Source: Gammaproteobacteria bacterium
Lineage (GTDB): Bacteria; Pseudomonadota; Gammaproteobacteria; JADZEE01
Length of the DNA: 64,000 nt
NCBI GenBank assembly: GCA_020850735.1
Contig: JADZEE010000009.1
Coordinates: 1-64,000 of the forward strand
Reading direction: 5' to 3'
The notes under the pieces are model-generated. The model was given only the letters and a program-made list of their open reading frames with translations, had not been told where the DNA came from and made no database searches. The position numbers were made by a program, and so were the translations under genes. The number at the start of each line of letters is the position of its first letter. The stretch's first letter is position 1. Below are positions 1-10,707 of this stretch, piece by piece.

Positions 1-440
<440 letters not shown>

Positions 441-576
441 AAGGCTTGATGCCACCGTTGCCGGCAGCAATTTCCAGCTTCGACTCCCGGACGCCGAAAC
501 GCCCGTCGGCCGAAAAACTACTGGTAAATCAAGCCCGCAAACGCAGGCACCCACACAAATTACTTGATCGACTTGT

Positions 577-587
577 TGTTAAAGAGC
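577..587 (-). promoter_or_regulatory. boxA-like antitermination site in rrn leader
   Basis: Minus strand GCTCTTTAACA matches the rrn boxA consensus, followed by the ...AAGTAATTTGTGTGGGTGCC leader typical of gammaproteobacteria. Confidence 0.8.
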
Positions 588-615
588 GCGGGGTGGTACC
601 CCCGAGAGGACGCGC

Positions 616-643
616 ATTATACACGCGTCATCGACCCGGTCAA
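616..643 (-). promoter_or_regulatory. rrn P1-type sigma-70 promoter
   Basis: Minus strand TTGACC (638-643), 16-bp spacer, TATAAT (616-621), with A/T-rich sequence further upstream. Confidence 0.75.
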
Positions 644-724
644 CTGTCACCGGCGCTTTTCATTCCGTGTGTTCATCTTATTGATTTCATTAATTTTATT
701 GCCCAGGACCTGCGCTCGTCGCGG

Positions 725-1933
725 TCACCGCAGCAGAACCCTGGCGACCCGCCGCTTACCCACCTGGAGCAGGTGCGCAGTCGCCGGTCCGGCGCTCAGC
801 ACCAGATCGACGTCACTGACGCGTTCGCCGTCGAGGCGCACCGCGCCCTGCGCAATCATCCGTCGCGATTCCGACGTGCTCGTGGTCAGGCCGGCCTGCT
901 TGAGCACCTGTACCAGCGCGAGCGCCGTACCCGCGCCCACGCTCAGTTCCAGCTCGGGGATTTCGTCCGGCAACTGGCCGTCACGGAAGCGCCGGAAGAA
1001 CTCCTCGCGAGCCTGTCGTGAGGCCATCCCGCCGTGAAAACGAGCCACGATCTCCTCGGCCAGCTGAACCTTCGCATCACGCGGGTTGAAGCCATCGTTT
1101 ACCTGCTGACGCAGCGCAGCAATAGCGGCCGCGGGACGGAAGCTCAGCAGCTCGAAATAGCGCCACATCAAATCGTCCGAAATCGACATCAGCTTGCCGA
1201 AAATCTCGCCGGGCGGGTCCGTGATACCGACGTAATTGCCGAGCGATTTGGACATTTTCTGCTCGCCATCGAGCCCTTCGAGCAGCGGCATCGTGATCAC
1301 CACCTGGGGCTCCTGGCCGAAACCTTCCTGCAACTGTCTGCCGACCAGCAGATTGAACTTCTGGTCCGTGCCGCCGAGCTCCACATCCGCCCGCAGGGCG
1401 ACCGAGTCATATCCCTGGATCAGCGGGTACAGGACCTCGTGCACGGCGATGGGCAGACCGCCGGTATACCGTTTGTGAAAATCGTCCCGTTCCAGCATGC
1501 GCGCCACCGTGTGCCGCGACGCCAGCCGGATGAGATCGACCACGCTCATGCGGTCCATCCACTCTGAATTGAAAGCGACCCGCGTCTTCACCGGATCGAG
1601 GATCTTGAAGATCTGCTCCTTGTACGTTTCGGCGTTGGCGGCGGCCTCCTCACGCGTCAGCGGCTTGCGCGTGGCGCTGCGTCCGGACGGGTCACCGATC
1701 ATCCCGGTGAAATCGCCAATGAGGAATATCGCCGTGTGCCCCAGCTCCTGGAACTGGCGCAGCTTGTTGAGCAGCACGGTGTGCCCGAGGTGCAGGTCTG
1801 GCGCGGTCGGATCGAACCCTGCCTTGACCTGCAGGGGCCGCGCGTGTGCGAGTTTCCGGATCAGATCCTTCTCGAGGAGGATTTCCACCGCACCGCGGCG
1901 CAGCTCGCCAACCAGGTCGGTCTCATGGGTCAC
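725..1933 (-). CDS. tyrS: tyrosyl-tRNA synthetase
   Basis: 402 aa; [25 protein letters not shown]-terminal S4-like domain. Confidence 0.97.
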   Translation of the reverse strand: MTHETDLVGELRRGAVEILLEKDLIRKLAHARPLQVKAGFDPTAPDLHLGHTVLLNKLRQFQELGHTAIFLIGDFTGMIGDPSGRSATRKPLTREEAAANAETYKEQIFKILDPVKTRVAFNSEWMDRMSVVDLIRLASRHTVARMLERDDFHKRYTGGLPIAVHEVLYPLIQGYDSVALRADVELGGTDQKFNLLVGRQLQEGFGQEPQVVITMPLLEGLDGEQKMSKSLGNYVGITDPPGEIFGKLMSISDDLMWRYFELLSFRPAAAIAALRQQVNDGFNPRDAKVQLAEEIVARFHGGMASRQAREEFFRRFRDGQLPDEIPELELSVGAGTALALVQVLKQAGLTTSTSESRRMIAQGAVRLDGERVSDVDLVLSAGPATAHLLQVGKRRVARVLLR

Positions 1934-2038
1934 GTCATGCTCTCCGGGGCTCGGGTAACCATGTTCGGGGCTCTCGGCAAGCGTTGATCTCTTGCCGGCG
2001 ACAGGCTATCGTTAGTTAAAATAATTGCAACAAATATC

Positions 2039-3541
2039 GTGGGTTATCACGGGGAAATCAGGATCGACCACAGGGATCCGCGAGGCTGGTTGCGTCCGCG
2101 ACGGTTGCGTCGCCGACGACACTGGCTCGTGGGGGCGACCGTGCTCGTGTCGGCCGTTTTCCTGCTCGGGCTCACCTCCGTCCACAAGTCACCACCACCG
2201 CTGAGCGAGCCGTTGCCGCTCGACCTGGCGGCCGGCGGGCGCGGCCATGATCCCGACGCGGGCAGGCAGCCCCGGGAAGGGCTGGCATACCGCGTCGCCC
2301 TGCCGCATGGCGATTCCTCGACCTACCCGTTCGAACCACTCATCCCGCGCGACGGCGACACGGCGCCCGGGCGCGCCGGAACGACCGGTACACCGGTCCC
2401 GACCGCGCACAGCAGCTGGCGGGAAGTCCACGTCGAACCCGGCGACAGCATGTCGATCATCTTCTCCCGTCTCGGACTCAGTGCGAACGATCTGCACGCC
2501 ATCGTCTCCCAGGGCGAGGTCACCGCCGGCCTGAAGCGCCTGCGACCCGGACAGCGGATCCGCATCCGCAGCGATGGATCGTCGGTGGAGGAACTCGTGC
2601 ACGAGGAAACGCTGCTGCGGGCGCTGCACATACAGCGTAACAAGGCCGGCGCATTCGTGGCGACCATGGAAATTTCCGAGCCGGACACGCGCATCGCCAC
2701 GGGTACGGGCGTTATCCAGAGCTCACTGTTTGTCGCGGGACAGCAGGCAGGCCTGTCCGATCCGATGATTTTGCGCGTGGCCGAGATCTTCGGCTGGGAC
2801 ATCGACTTCGTTCTGGATATCCGCAGCGGCGACCGGTTCTCGGTCGTCTACGAGGAATATCTCAAGGAAGGACGCAAGATCGACGACGGTCCCATCCTCG
2901 CGACCGAGTTCGTCAATCAAGGCAAGGTATACCGCGCCGTGCGCTACATCGACGCGGACGGTCGCGCCGAATACTACTCCGAAGATGGCAAATCGATGCG
3001 CAAGGCCTTCCTGCGTACGCCGGTCAACTTCACTCGCATAAGCTCGAATTTCAACCTGCGCCGTCGCCATCCGGTGCTGAACACCATCCGCGCGCACCGG
3101 GGCGTCGACTACGCTGCCCCGCACGGAACGCCGGTGAAAGCGACCGGCGACGGCAAGGTTATTTCAGCCGGCCGCTCTGGCGGCTACGGCAACGTTATCG
3201 TGCTCCAGCACGGTGGTAGCTACAAAACGCTCTATGCGCATCTCTCGCGTTTCGCGCGTGGTCTGCGTTCCGGACAGTCGGTGCGTCAGGGGCAGACCAT
3301 CGCCTACGTCGGCAGTACCGGACTTGCCACGGGACCGCATCTGCACTATGAATTCCGAATCAACGACGTGCACAAGGATCCTCTGAAGCTCCAGCTGCCC
3401 AAATCGCTCCCCATTCCCGACAAGTACCGGGCCGACTTCCTCGCCAAGGCCGAACCGCTGCTGGCGACCCTGAACCGGCTCAGCGCCACCTCGCAGCTCG
3501 CCAACCGGTCCGGGCACAGTCTCGCCGCCCTCGGCGAGTAG
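2039..3541 (+). CDS. M23 family peptidoglycan metalloendopeptidase with N-terminal TM and LysM/OapA-like region
   Basis: HRGVDYAAPHGTPVKATGDGKV, GPHLHYEFRIND LytM motifs; GTG start. Confidence 0.92.
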   Translation: MGYHGEIRIDHRDPRGWLRPRRLRRRRHWLVGATVLVSAVFLLGLTSVHKSPPPLSEPLPLDLAAGGRGHDPDAGRQPREGLAYRVALPHGDSSTYPFEPLIPRDGDTAPGRAGTTGTPVPTAHSSWREVHVEPGDSMSIIFSRLGLSANDLHAIVSQGEVTAGLKRLRPGQRIRIRSDGSSVEELVHEETLLRALHIQRNKAGAFVATMEISEPDTRIATGTGVIQSSLFVAGQQAGLSDPMILRVAEIFGWDIDFVLDIRSGDRFSVVYEEYLKEGRKIDDGPILATEFVNQGKVYRAVRYIDADGRAEYYSEDGKSMRKAFLRTPVNFTRISSNFNLRRRHPVLNTIRAHRGVDYAAPHGTPVKATGDGKVISAGRSGGYGNVIVLQHGGSYKTLYAHLSRFARGLRSGQSVRQGQTIAYVGSTGLATGPHLHYEFRINDVHKDPLKLQLPKSLPIPDKYRADFLAKAEPLLATLNRLSATSQLANRSGHSLAALGE

Positions 3542-3570
3542 TCAGCGCCGCCCCGGAGCGCTGTTCGCGC

Positions 3571-4743
3571 GTGCAAACCCGGTCCCCGCGCGTGACCGTT
3601 CCGAGTTATTTCATCGGGCTCCTGTCCGGCACCAGCATGGATGCGATCGACGCCGCGCTGGTCGAAATTCTCGACGGACAGGTGCGGGTCATGGATTACC
3701 GCCAGACGCCCTATGCGTCAGGGCTGAGGGACGCGCTTCGATTCGCGCGAGACGGCCGGGCAATGGTCGATCTGCGTGCCATCGGTGCGTTGGATGCGCA
3801 GCTCGGCCGTGCGTTCGCCGACGCTGCACTGGAACTGCTCGCCGCGAACTCGACGGCAGCCGCTCGGATCGCCGCGATCGGATCGCACGGACAGACGGTT
3901 CTGCATCAGCCCGCGGGGGACACGCCGTTTTCCATTCAGCTCGGCAATCCCAATATCATCGCCGCGTTGACGGACATCGTGACAGTAGCGGATTTCCGCC
4001 GCATGGACATGGCAGTCGGGGGCCAGGGCGCACCGCTGGCGCCGGGATTTCACGCTGCCGTTTTCCGGCGCAATGACGTCGATGTCGCCGTGCTGAATCT
4101 CGGCGGTATCGCCAATCTGACGGTCCTGCCGGCGCAGCCGCGCGCAGCCGTGCTCGGCTTCGACACCGGGCCTGCCAACGCGCTGCTGGATGCGTGGGCC
4201 GAGCGGCATCTGGGCCGCGATTACGACGATCAGGGACAGTGGGGCGACGCCGGCAGCTGCTCGATGGACTTGTTGCGCGTGTTGCTGCAGGAACCGTACT
4301 TCGAAGCCCGCCCGCCGAAAAGCACCGGCCGGGAGCTGTTCAACGTGGATTGGCTCGAGCAACGGCTCGGACCGCAGCCGCCTGGCCCGCAGGACGTGCA
4401 GGCCACCCTCCTGGAGCTGACCAGCACCTCCATCGCGCAGGCCCTGCGCCGCCACGCAGCCGCTGTGAGCGAACTGCTGGTATGCGGCGGCGGCGTCCAC
4501 AACACCGCACTGATGCGCAGACTCGGCGCCGCCCTGCCGGGGGTGAACGTGGCCAGTAGCGCGACGCGGGGCGTCAGCCCGGATGCAGTCGAAGCTGCGG
4601 CGTTCGCCTGGCTGGCCCACCGCCGGCTTGCCGGCCTGCCAGGCAACCTGCCGTCAGTGACCGGGGCACGCGAGCCGGTCGTGCTCGGCGCGGTGTATTC
4701 CCCGCCCGCTCGGGGCGGGGACGGAGATCGACCCGCCGGCTAG
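3571..4743 (+). CDS. anmK: anhydro-N-acetylmuramic acid kinase
   Basis: [42 protein letters not shown] motifs; true start may be slightly downstream of 3571. Confidence 0.95.
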   Translation: MQTRSPRVTVPSYFIGLLSGTSMDAIDAALVEILDGQVRVMDYRQTPYASGLRDALRFARDGRAMVDLRAIGALDAQLGRAFADAALELLAANSTAAARIAAIGSHGQTVLHQPAGDTPFSIQLGNPNIIAALTDIVTVADFRRMDMAVGGQGAPLAPGFHAAVFRRNDVDVAVLNLGGIANLTVLPAQPRAAVLGFDTGPANALLDAWAERHLGRDYDDQGQWGDAGSCSMDLLRVLLQEPYFEARPPKSTGRELFNVDWLEQRLGPQPPGPQDVQATLLELTSTSIAQALRRHAAAVSELLVCGGGVHNTALMRRLGAALPGVNVASSATRGVSPDAVEAAAFAWLAHRRLAGLPGNLPSVTGAREPVVLGAVYSPPARGGDGDRPAG

Positions 4744-5090
4744 GCGGAAAACGACGAACCGCAGCCGCAGGTCGTCTTCGCGTTGGGATTACGGATGACG
4801 AACTGGGCGCCCTGCAGACCCTCGGAGTAATCGATTTCGGCGCCGACGAGGTACTGGTAGCTCATCGGATCGATCAGCAACTTCACCCCGTTCTTCTCGA
4901 CGACGGTATCACCGTCACCGACCGCCTGGTCGAACGTAAATCCGTACTGGAAGCCGGAGCAGCCACCGCCCGAGATGAAAACGCGCAACATCAGCTCGGC
5001 GTCGCCTTCATCCTCGATGAGCTCGCGCACTTTCGCGGCAGCGGCATCGGAAAAATCGAGCGGATTGAACTCTTCAGCGATAGTCGTCAT
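4740..5090 (-). CDS. erpA: iron-sulfur cluster insertion protein ErpA
   Basis: A-type carrier; [13 protein letters not shown] and C-terminal [10 protein letters not shown]. Confidence 0.96.
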   Translation of the reverse strand: MTTIAEEFNPLDFSDAAAAKVRELIEDEGDAELMLRVFISGGGCSGFQYGFTFDQAVGDGDTVVEKNGVKLLIDPMSYQYLVGAEIDYSEGLQGAQFVIRNPNAKTTCGCGSSFSA

Positions 5091-5153
5091 CAGTATTCTC
5101 CGGAATTACCCCTGGCATGCGCCGCCAGCATAACGCATTTCTGACTTATTTGG

Positions 5154-5594
5154 TCAAGTATTACTCAGGGCCTCTTCCACGCCATCGGACGGCCCCGTCT
5201 CGTGACTGAGCGCGAGCGGCGCGCGATCGCGTTCCGACAGATGGACGAGCTTGCCGTTGACCTCCGCGCCCATGGCCATCTCGATGAGGCTGTAGTAGAC
5301 ATTTCCTTCGACCCGGGCATTGGCCGCGAGTTCGATATGCTGGTGGGCGTACACGTCGCCGTTGACGATGCCGTTGAGGTAGACGTAGGGGACCCGGACT
5401 TCGCCTTCGACGGTCCCGCGCTGGCTGACCGTCAACACCGAATCATCACCGTTTTCTGCAATGACGTTGCCGCGAATCGTGCCGTCGACGTGCAGTCGGC
5501 CGGTGAACTTGATGTCCCCCTGGACCTGCGAATGCTGGCCGATAATCGAGTCGACCTTGTCGCTGACCTTGCGCTTTACCCGTTTACCCCACAT
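5154..5594 (-). CDS. bactofilin / polymer-forming cytoskeletal protein
   Basis: DUF583-like beta-helix: IIGQHSQVQGDIKFTGRLHVDGTIRGNVIAENGDDSVLTVSQRGTVEGEVRVPYVYLNGIVNGDV. Confidence 0.9.
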   Translation of the reverse strand: MWGKRVKRKVSDKVDSIIGQHSQVQGDIKFTGRLHVDGTIRGNVIAENGDDSVLTVSQRGTVEGEVRVPYVYLNGIVNGDVYAHQHIELAANARVEGNVYYSLIEMAMGAEVNGKLVHLSERDRAPLALSHETGPSDGVEEALSNT

Positions 5595-6324
5595 CGCGTC
5601 CGTCTCCCTCCCGGTCGACGACGTCATCCCAGTCGAAGACCTTAATCGCCGACGGACGGCCACGCGCCGTCTCGGTCAGCACGATGCGAACCCGGGCCGG
5701 CAAGAAGTCGGCGGGCAGCGACAACACACCCTCGATTCGCCGAAAGTGCTTGAATTCGAACGGCACGCTTTCCGTGCGCTCCGGGGTGATGGCCGCCAGT
5801 CCCAGCTTGACGCTGTGGCCTCCCCGACTGCCCTCGATACTGACGGCGACCGTCCCTTTGGCGACCTTATCATCCTTGAGTACCCGCATCAGGACAAGCT
5901 TGAAGCGGAACTCGCCGGCGCGTTCCGTGTGTTTGATGGTCAGTCCCTGGACCTTGAGACCCTGATCTTCGCTGGCGTCAGCGAGGACCCCACGGTAGAA
6001 CTCCAGCTCCTCGCGGAGCATCAGCACGTCGTCCTGCTGCGCGCCGACGAGCTTTTGCAGCTCCTGGTAGGCCTGCCGGTCGATCTGCGCGGACCGTTCG
6101 AGGATCGCCGCACGCTCGCGCAACCGAACGTTGTCGTTCTCCGTCGCGCGCATGAGCTCCCAGAGCTGGCGCTGTTCGGAATTAGCTGCCATCCGTTCGT
6201 AGATGTGACGCCACTGGCCGTAGTCGAACAACAACCATCCGGCCAGCACCAGTAGCACGACCGCGAGCACGGCCAGCACGAACTCGCGCAGCGGGCGGTG
6301 CTGGCGGAGCACGAAATGCATCAA
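5584..6324 (-). CDS. DUF6776 family membrane-anchored coiled-coil protein
   Basis: N-terminal TM then coiled coil, adjacent to bactofilin and overlapping its start. Confidence 0.7.
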   Translation of the reverse strand: MMHFVLRQHRPLREFVLAVLAVVLLVLAGWLLFDYGQWRHIYERMAANSEQRQLWELMRATENDNVRLRERAAILERSAQIDRQAYQELQKLVGAQQDDVLMLREELEFYRGVLADASEDQGLKVQGLTIKHTERAGEFRFKLVLMRVLKDDKVAKGTVAVSIEGSRGGHSVKLGLAAITPERTESVPFEFKHFRRIEGVLSLPADFLPARVRIVLTETARGRPSAIKVFDWDDVVDREGDGRDVG

Positions 6325-6367
6325 GCCGCTCCGCGGATCGCGCCTGCCAGCCCGGGCGGCGGTTGGT

Positions 6368-7405
6368 TCACGGCAGCAAGGCGAGCGCGGACAATCCGGC
6401 GCTCTCTTCGAGGCCGAACATCAGATTCATGTTCTGCACTGCCTGGCCCGCCGCGCCTTTGACCAAGTTGTCGATCACCGACAGGACAACGACCCGGCCG
6501 GCTCCCGGCGGCCGATGTACCGCGATTCGACAGGTGTTCGAGCCGCGCACCGATCGCGTGTCCGGATGGGAGTCCGCAGGCAGGACATCGACGAAGGGTT
6601 CGGACCGGTAGCGCGCTTCGAACAACGCTTGCAGATCGGTCTCATCCGAACGCAATCGGGCATGCAGCGTCGCATGGATACCGCGCAGCATGGGCACCAG
6701 ATGCGGCACAAAGACGAGATCGACGGCCGCCCCCGCGACGCCCGCGAGTAGCTGGCGGATCTCCGGCAGGTGCCGGTGTCCCCCGACGGCATAGGCTTTG
6801 AAGCTGTCGCTGACCTCACTGAACATGTTGCCGAGCTCCCGGCGCCTGCCAGCGCCGGTCACACCCGACTTGGCGTCCGCGACCAGCGACTCGGGTTGCA
6901 GCAGCCGCGCCTCCACCAGCGGCAGGAATCCGAGCGCGACCGCGGTCGGATAGCAGCCCGGATTGGCGACGATCCGCGCCCCACGGATGCGATCACGGTT
7001 GAGCTCCGGCAGACCGTAGACGGCCTCCGCGAGCAGCTCGGGGCACGCATGGGGCTGCCGATACCAGTGCTCCCACTCAGCCACCTGCCGCAGGCGGAAA
7101 TCCGCCGCCAGATCGATGATGCGCATACCTCGATCGAGCAGCCCCGGCGCCTGCGCCATGGCCGTCCCGTTGGGCGTCGCGAAAAAAACCACGTCGCAAT
7201 CGGGGATGTTGCCGGGATCGGTGAACACGAGCGAACAGCGCCCGCGCAGGTTCGGAAAAGTATCCGCGAGCGCGGTACCCGCTTCAGCACGCGAGGTCAC
7301 GGCGACGATCTCGACGCCCGGGTGCCCCAGCAGCAGGCGCAGCAACTCGACGCCGGTGTAACCGGTGCCACCGACAATTGTCGCTCTAACCATTGGATCC
7401 GCCAT
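6368..7405 (-). CDS. argC: N-acetyl-gamma-glutamyl-phosphate reductase
   Basis: [47 protein letters not shown]. Confidence 0.97.
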   Translation of the reverse strand: MADPMVRATIVGGTGYTGVELLRLLLGHPGVEIVAVTSRAEAGTALADTFPNLRGRCSLVFTDPGNIPDCDVVFFATPNGTAMAQAPGLLDRGMRIIDLAADFRLRQVAEWEHWYRQPHACPELLAEAVYGLPELNRDRIRGARIVANPGCYPTAVALGFLPLVEARLLQPESLVADAKSGVTGAGRRRELGNMFSEVSDSFKAYAVGGHRHLPEIRQLLAGVAGAAVDLVFVPHLVPMLRGIHATLHARLRSDETDLQALFEARYRSEPFVDVLPADSHPDTRSVRGSNTCRIAVHRPPGAGRVVVLSVIDNLVKGAAGQAVQNMNLMFGLEESAGLSALALLP

Positions 7406-7417
7406 TGGTCACGTCCG

Positions 7418-7444
7418 GCTCCGTGCGGTCAGGATGCACGGAGC
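7418..7444 (-). promoter_or_regulatory. 9-bp perfect hairpin between terminator and argC start (possible ribosome-binding-site-sequestering stem)
   Basis: Minus strand GCTCCGTGC-ATCCTGACC-GCACGGAGC; 3' arm carries the only obvious SD-like GGAG upstream of argC. Confidence 0.5.
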
Positions 7445-7471
7445 AAAAACAAAAAAGCGGCCGGAGCCGCT
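7445..7471 (-). terminator. intrinsic terminator upstream of argC
   Basis: Minus strand AGCGGC-TCCG-GCCGCT followed by TTTTTGTTTTT. Confidence 0.8.
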
Positions 7472-7535
7472 CTTCAACTGCCTGTCTGTCGTCCGGAAAT
7501 CGCGGCGCGGCCTGCGCGCCTTTCAGGACGGGGCG

Positions 7536-7564
7536 AGGTTAGCCAGCGTCCCCGGAGCTGTCAA
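7536..7564 (-). promoter_or_regulatory. sigma-70-like promoter driving the argC leader / candidate sRNA
   Basis: Minus strand TTGACA (7559-7564), 17-bp spacer, TAACCT (7536-7541). Confidence 0.6.
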
Positions 7565-7620
7565 GCCAGCGCGCCCCCCGACCAGCGCCCGGTTTTGCCC
7601 GCACTGCCGGCCGCGCTAAC

Positions 7621-8298
7621 ATGCCGGGCAGTCAGACCGGAGATGCCGCCGTGGACCCGCTCGAAACACTCGCCCTCGTCATGGGTGTCGCCTGGGCCAG
7701 CGGCATCAACCTGTACGCAGCCGTGCTGATGCTCGGGCTGATGAACGCCACTGGCAACGTCGTACTGCCCGAAGACCTGCAGGTGCTGTCGCATCCGGCC
7801 GTACTCGCCGCCGCCGCGATCATGTACTGCGTCGAATTCTTTGCCGACAAGGCGCCGGGGGTCGACAGCGCCTGGGACGCGGTGCATACCTTCATACGAA
7901 TTCCCGCCGGCGCCGTGCTCGCCGCCGCTGCCGTCGGCGAGGTCGATCCCGGTGTGCAGTTCGCAGCGTTCCTGGTCGGCGGCTCCCTGGCCGCCACGAG
8001 CCACGTCACCAAGGCGGGCGGCCGCGTGCTGATCAACACCTCGCCCGAGCCGATCAGCAACTGGCTCGCCTCGCTCGGCGAGGACGCGCTGGTGCTCACC
8101 GGGCTGTGGACGGCACTGGCACACCCGTGGGTCTTCCTGGCATTGCTCATCGTGTTCATCGTGCTGGTCGCCTGGTTGCTGCCGAGAATATGGCGGGCGA
8201 TCAGATTGATCGCTGCCCGTGTCCGCACCTGGTTCGGCCCGCGCGCACACTCGCCCGCAGACGCATCGCGGACGTCGCAGTCCGGAACGCCGACCTGA
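7621..8298 (+). CDS. DUF4126 domain-containing membrane protein
   Basis: GVAWASGINLYAAVLMLGLMNATGNVVLPEDLQVLSHPAVL..., hydrophobic, family-typical. Confidence 0.8.
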   Translation: MPGSQTGDAAVDPLETLALVMGVAWASGINLYAAVLMLGLMNATGNVVLPEDLQVLSHPAVLAAAAIMYCVEFFADKAPGVDSAWDAVHTFIRIPAGAVLAAAAVGEVDPGVQFAAFLVGGSLAATSHVTKAGGRVLINTSPEPISNWLASLGEDALVLTGLWTALAHPWVFLALLIVFIVLVAWLLPRIWRAIRLIAARVRTWFGPRAHSPADASRTSQSGTPT

Positions 8299-8374
8299 AC
8301 CGGCGCAGCGCACGGCGTGTGAGCTCCCGGGCAAGTGTCGCAGCGACTGCGTACTGCCGCGCGGGTATCACACC

Positions 8375-8797
8375 GTGCTGTGGGTGAAAGTCTTCCACAT
8401 CGTGTTCATGGTCACGTGGTTTGCGGGACTGTTCTATCTGCCACGGCTGTTCGTCTATCACGCCATGGCCGAGGACCGGCCGAGCATCGAACGGTTCAAG
8501 ACGATGGAACGCAAGCTCTACTACGGCATCATGACGCCGGGGGCGATCCTGACATTCGTGTTCGGGCTGTGGCTGCTCGGGCACGGCTGGGATCACCTGT
8601 CGCGGGCCGGGTGGGTACAGGTCAAGCTCGTCCTGGTCGCGGTGCTCGCCGCTTATCACGTCTACTGCGGCAGGCTGCTGCGCGACTTTCGCGACGACCG
8701 CAATCGCCACGGCCACGTGTTCTACCGCTGGTTCAACGAGATCCCGGTGCTGTTCCTGATCGCCATCGTCGCGCTCGCGGTCGTGCGGCCCTTCTGA
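8375..8797 (+). CDS. hemJ: protoporphyrinogen IX oxidase HemJ-like (CopD family) membrane protein
   Basis: WVKVFHIVFMVTWFAGLFYLPRLFVYHA and WFNEIPVLFLIAIVALAVVRPF; GTG start at 8375 in frame. Confidence 0.9.
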   Translation: MLWVKVFHIVFMVTWFAGLFYLPRLFVYHAMAEDRPSIERFKTMERKLYYGIMTPGAILTFVFGLWLLGHGWDHLSRAGWVQVKLVLVAVLAAYHVYCGRLLRDFRDDRNRHGHVFYRWFNEIPVLFLIAIVALAVVRPF

Positions 8798-8878
8798 CCG
8801 GGCCACGCCAGCGCGACGGTGTCTCCCGGCCCGTCTCCGGCGCGGCCGCGCAGTCGGCGCATGCGGGCGCTCAGCGCG

Positions 8879-9036
8879 TGTGAGACATTCGCCCGCCGTC
8901 GCGAGATGGTTTCCGGGCGTTCCCGGCCAGGCGCGGGGATGAACAACATCGCGCGCAGCGGGCCTGTGGAAACGAATTCGGGAGTCCCCGCAATGCGACC
9001 AGGGGCGGTCGCGACAGGCGCGGTGATGGTTTCACA
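8879..9036. repeat. dispersed intergenic element copy 1 (MITE-like / structured)
   Basis: Starts TGTGAGAC, ends GTTTCACA; aligns along its length with 60771-60941. Confidence 0.85.
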
Positions 9037-9042
9037 TGGCTC

Positions 9043-9207
9043 TCAGATCTCGATCATCTCGAAATCTTCCTTGCGCGCCCCGCAGTTGGGGCAGGTCCAA
9101 TTCGGCGGCACATCCTCCCAGCGTGTGCCCGGCGCGATGCCGTCCTCGGAACAGCCTCTGGCCTCGTCGTAGACGAACCCGCAGATGACGCACATATAGG
9201 TTTTCAT
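9043..9207 (-). CDS. rubredoxin
   Basis: [18 protein letters not shown]...[25 protein letters not shown] with two CxxC motifs. Confidence 0.96.
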   Translation of the reverse strand: MKTYMCVICGFVYDEARGCSEDGIAPGTRWEDVPPNWTCPNCGARKEDFEMIEI

Positions 9208-9263
9208 GATCGCCGGCCGACACGCTCCCGGAATGCCGTCGCGCGGATATATATTATCGCCGC

Positions 9264-10055
9264 ATGGAAACGGATGCCGCACACACCCCCACGGTGCTCG
9301 CCATCGGCGGGCACGATCCGTGCGGCGGCGCAGGCATCCAGGCGGACATCGAAGCGATCGTCACCCAGGGCTGCAACGCCTGTACCCTCATCACGGCCCG
9401 CACCGCGCAAAATACGCGCCGGTTCGTGCGCTGTCGGCCGGTCGAACCGCAGATCCTGCTCGAGGAAGCCGAGCTGCTGCTCGAGGACGTGGCGTTTGCG
9501 GCGGTGAAGATCGGTCTGCTGCCGACGGCCGCGCTCGCCGGCGTGGTCGAGCACATCCTCGGCTGCCTGCCGGGCGTCCCCGTGGTCCTGGACCCCGTGC
9601 TGGGCAGCGAGACGGGGCATGACTTCGCCAATGACGACATGCTGACAGCCCTGCGGGCACTGCTCGAGCACGCCACCGTGCTCACCCCGAACCGGCCGGA
9701 GCTCCAGCGCCTGACCAGTGACACTGATCCGGACGCCGGCGCCGGCGTCCTGCTGGCGCGTGGTGCGCGGGCGGTGCTCGTGACCGGTACCCACGCGCCC
9801 GGCGCCGAGGTCGTCAATACCCTCTACGAACGGGACGCCGGGGTGCAATCGGTTTCGTGGCCGCGCCTGCCGGGTGTTTATCACGGTTCGGGCTGTACCC
9901 TGGCGGCCGCACTCGCCGCCCGGCTGGCATGGGGCGAGCCGCTGGCGGTGGCGAGCAGGACTGCCCAGGAATACACCTGGAACACACTGGCCAGCGCGCG
10001 CCAAGTGGGCCGCGGACAGCTGCATCCCCACAGGCTGTATCGCGGCACATGCTGA
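9264..10055 (+). CDS. thiD: hydroxymethylpyrimidine (phosphate) kinase
   Basis: [56 protein letters not shown]. Confidence 0.93.
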   Translation: METDAAHTPTVLAIGGHDPCGGAGIQADIEAIVTQGCNACTLITARTAQNTRRFVRCRPVEPQILLEEAELLLEDVAFAAVKIGLLPTAALAGVVEHILGCLPGVPVVLDPVLGSETGHDFANDDMLTALRALLEHATVLTPNRPELQRLTSDTDPDAGAGVLLARGARAVLVTGTHAPGAEVVNTLYERDAGVQSVSWPRLPGVYHGSGCTLAAALAARLAWGEPLAVASRTAQEYTWNTLASARQVGRGQLHPHRLYRGTC

Positions 10056-10056
10056 C

Positions 10057-10707
10057 GTGACACTGGCCCTGCCCGGCAACGGCCTGTACGTACTCACACC
10101 CGTGGACATGGGTGGCGACAGGCTCCGCGCGTGCGTGAGACTGGTCCTGCAAGGGGGTGCCGTGGCCGTACAGTACCGGGCCAAGAACAACGCCGGCCGC
10201 GCGGATGCGCAGATGCTGGCCGGGCTGTGCCACGCGGCCGGCAGGCCCCTCATCGTCAACGACGACCCCGAGCTCGCCAGAGCTGTGGGCGCGGACGGCG
10301 TCCACATCGGCGCAGACGACATCGACTACGACCGGGCGCGGACCATCGTCGGTGCCGACGCAATCATCGGCGTATCCTGCTACGCTTCCCTGGAGCGGGC
10401 GCTGGACGCGCAGGCGCGGGGCGCGGACTACGTGGCATTCGGGAGTTTTTTCCCGTCGCGCACCAAACCGGCCGCAGTGCCGGCCCAGCTCGAATTGCTG
10501 CGCGTGGCCCGGGCGCGTCTGCGGCTACCGATCGTGGTCATCGGCGGTATCACCGCCCGGACCGCGCCTGCCCTGCTAGCCGCAGGCGCGGATTTGGTCG
10601 CCGTTTCGGACGCGGTGTTTTCGGATCCCGACCCCTTGGCGGCCGCACGTTCGATTGCCGTGCAGTTCACGTCCCAGGATGCCAGCCGGCAGGACTGTTA
10701 CCCATGA
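10057..10707 (+). CDS. thiE: thiamine phosphate synthase
   Basis: [47 protein letters not shown] start at 10057. Confidence 0.93.
   Translation: MTLALPGNGLYVLTPVDMGGDRLRACVRLVLQGGAVAVQYRAKNNAGRADAQMLAGLCHAAGRPLIVNDDPELARAVGADGVHIGADDIDYDRARTIVGADAIIGVSCYASLERALDAQARGADYVAFGSFFPSRTKPAAVPAQLELLRVARARLRLPIVVIGGITARTAPALLAAGADLVAVSDAVFSDPDPLAAARSIAVQFTSQDASRQDCYP

Noticed and set aside
9208-9263. Possible TPP riboswitch before thiD
   Set aside because: Only 56 bp between rubredoxin and thiD starts; no CTGAGA-type or other TPP motif; the A/T run looks like a shared divergent promoter.
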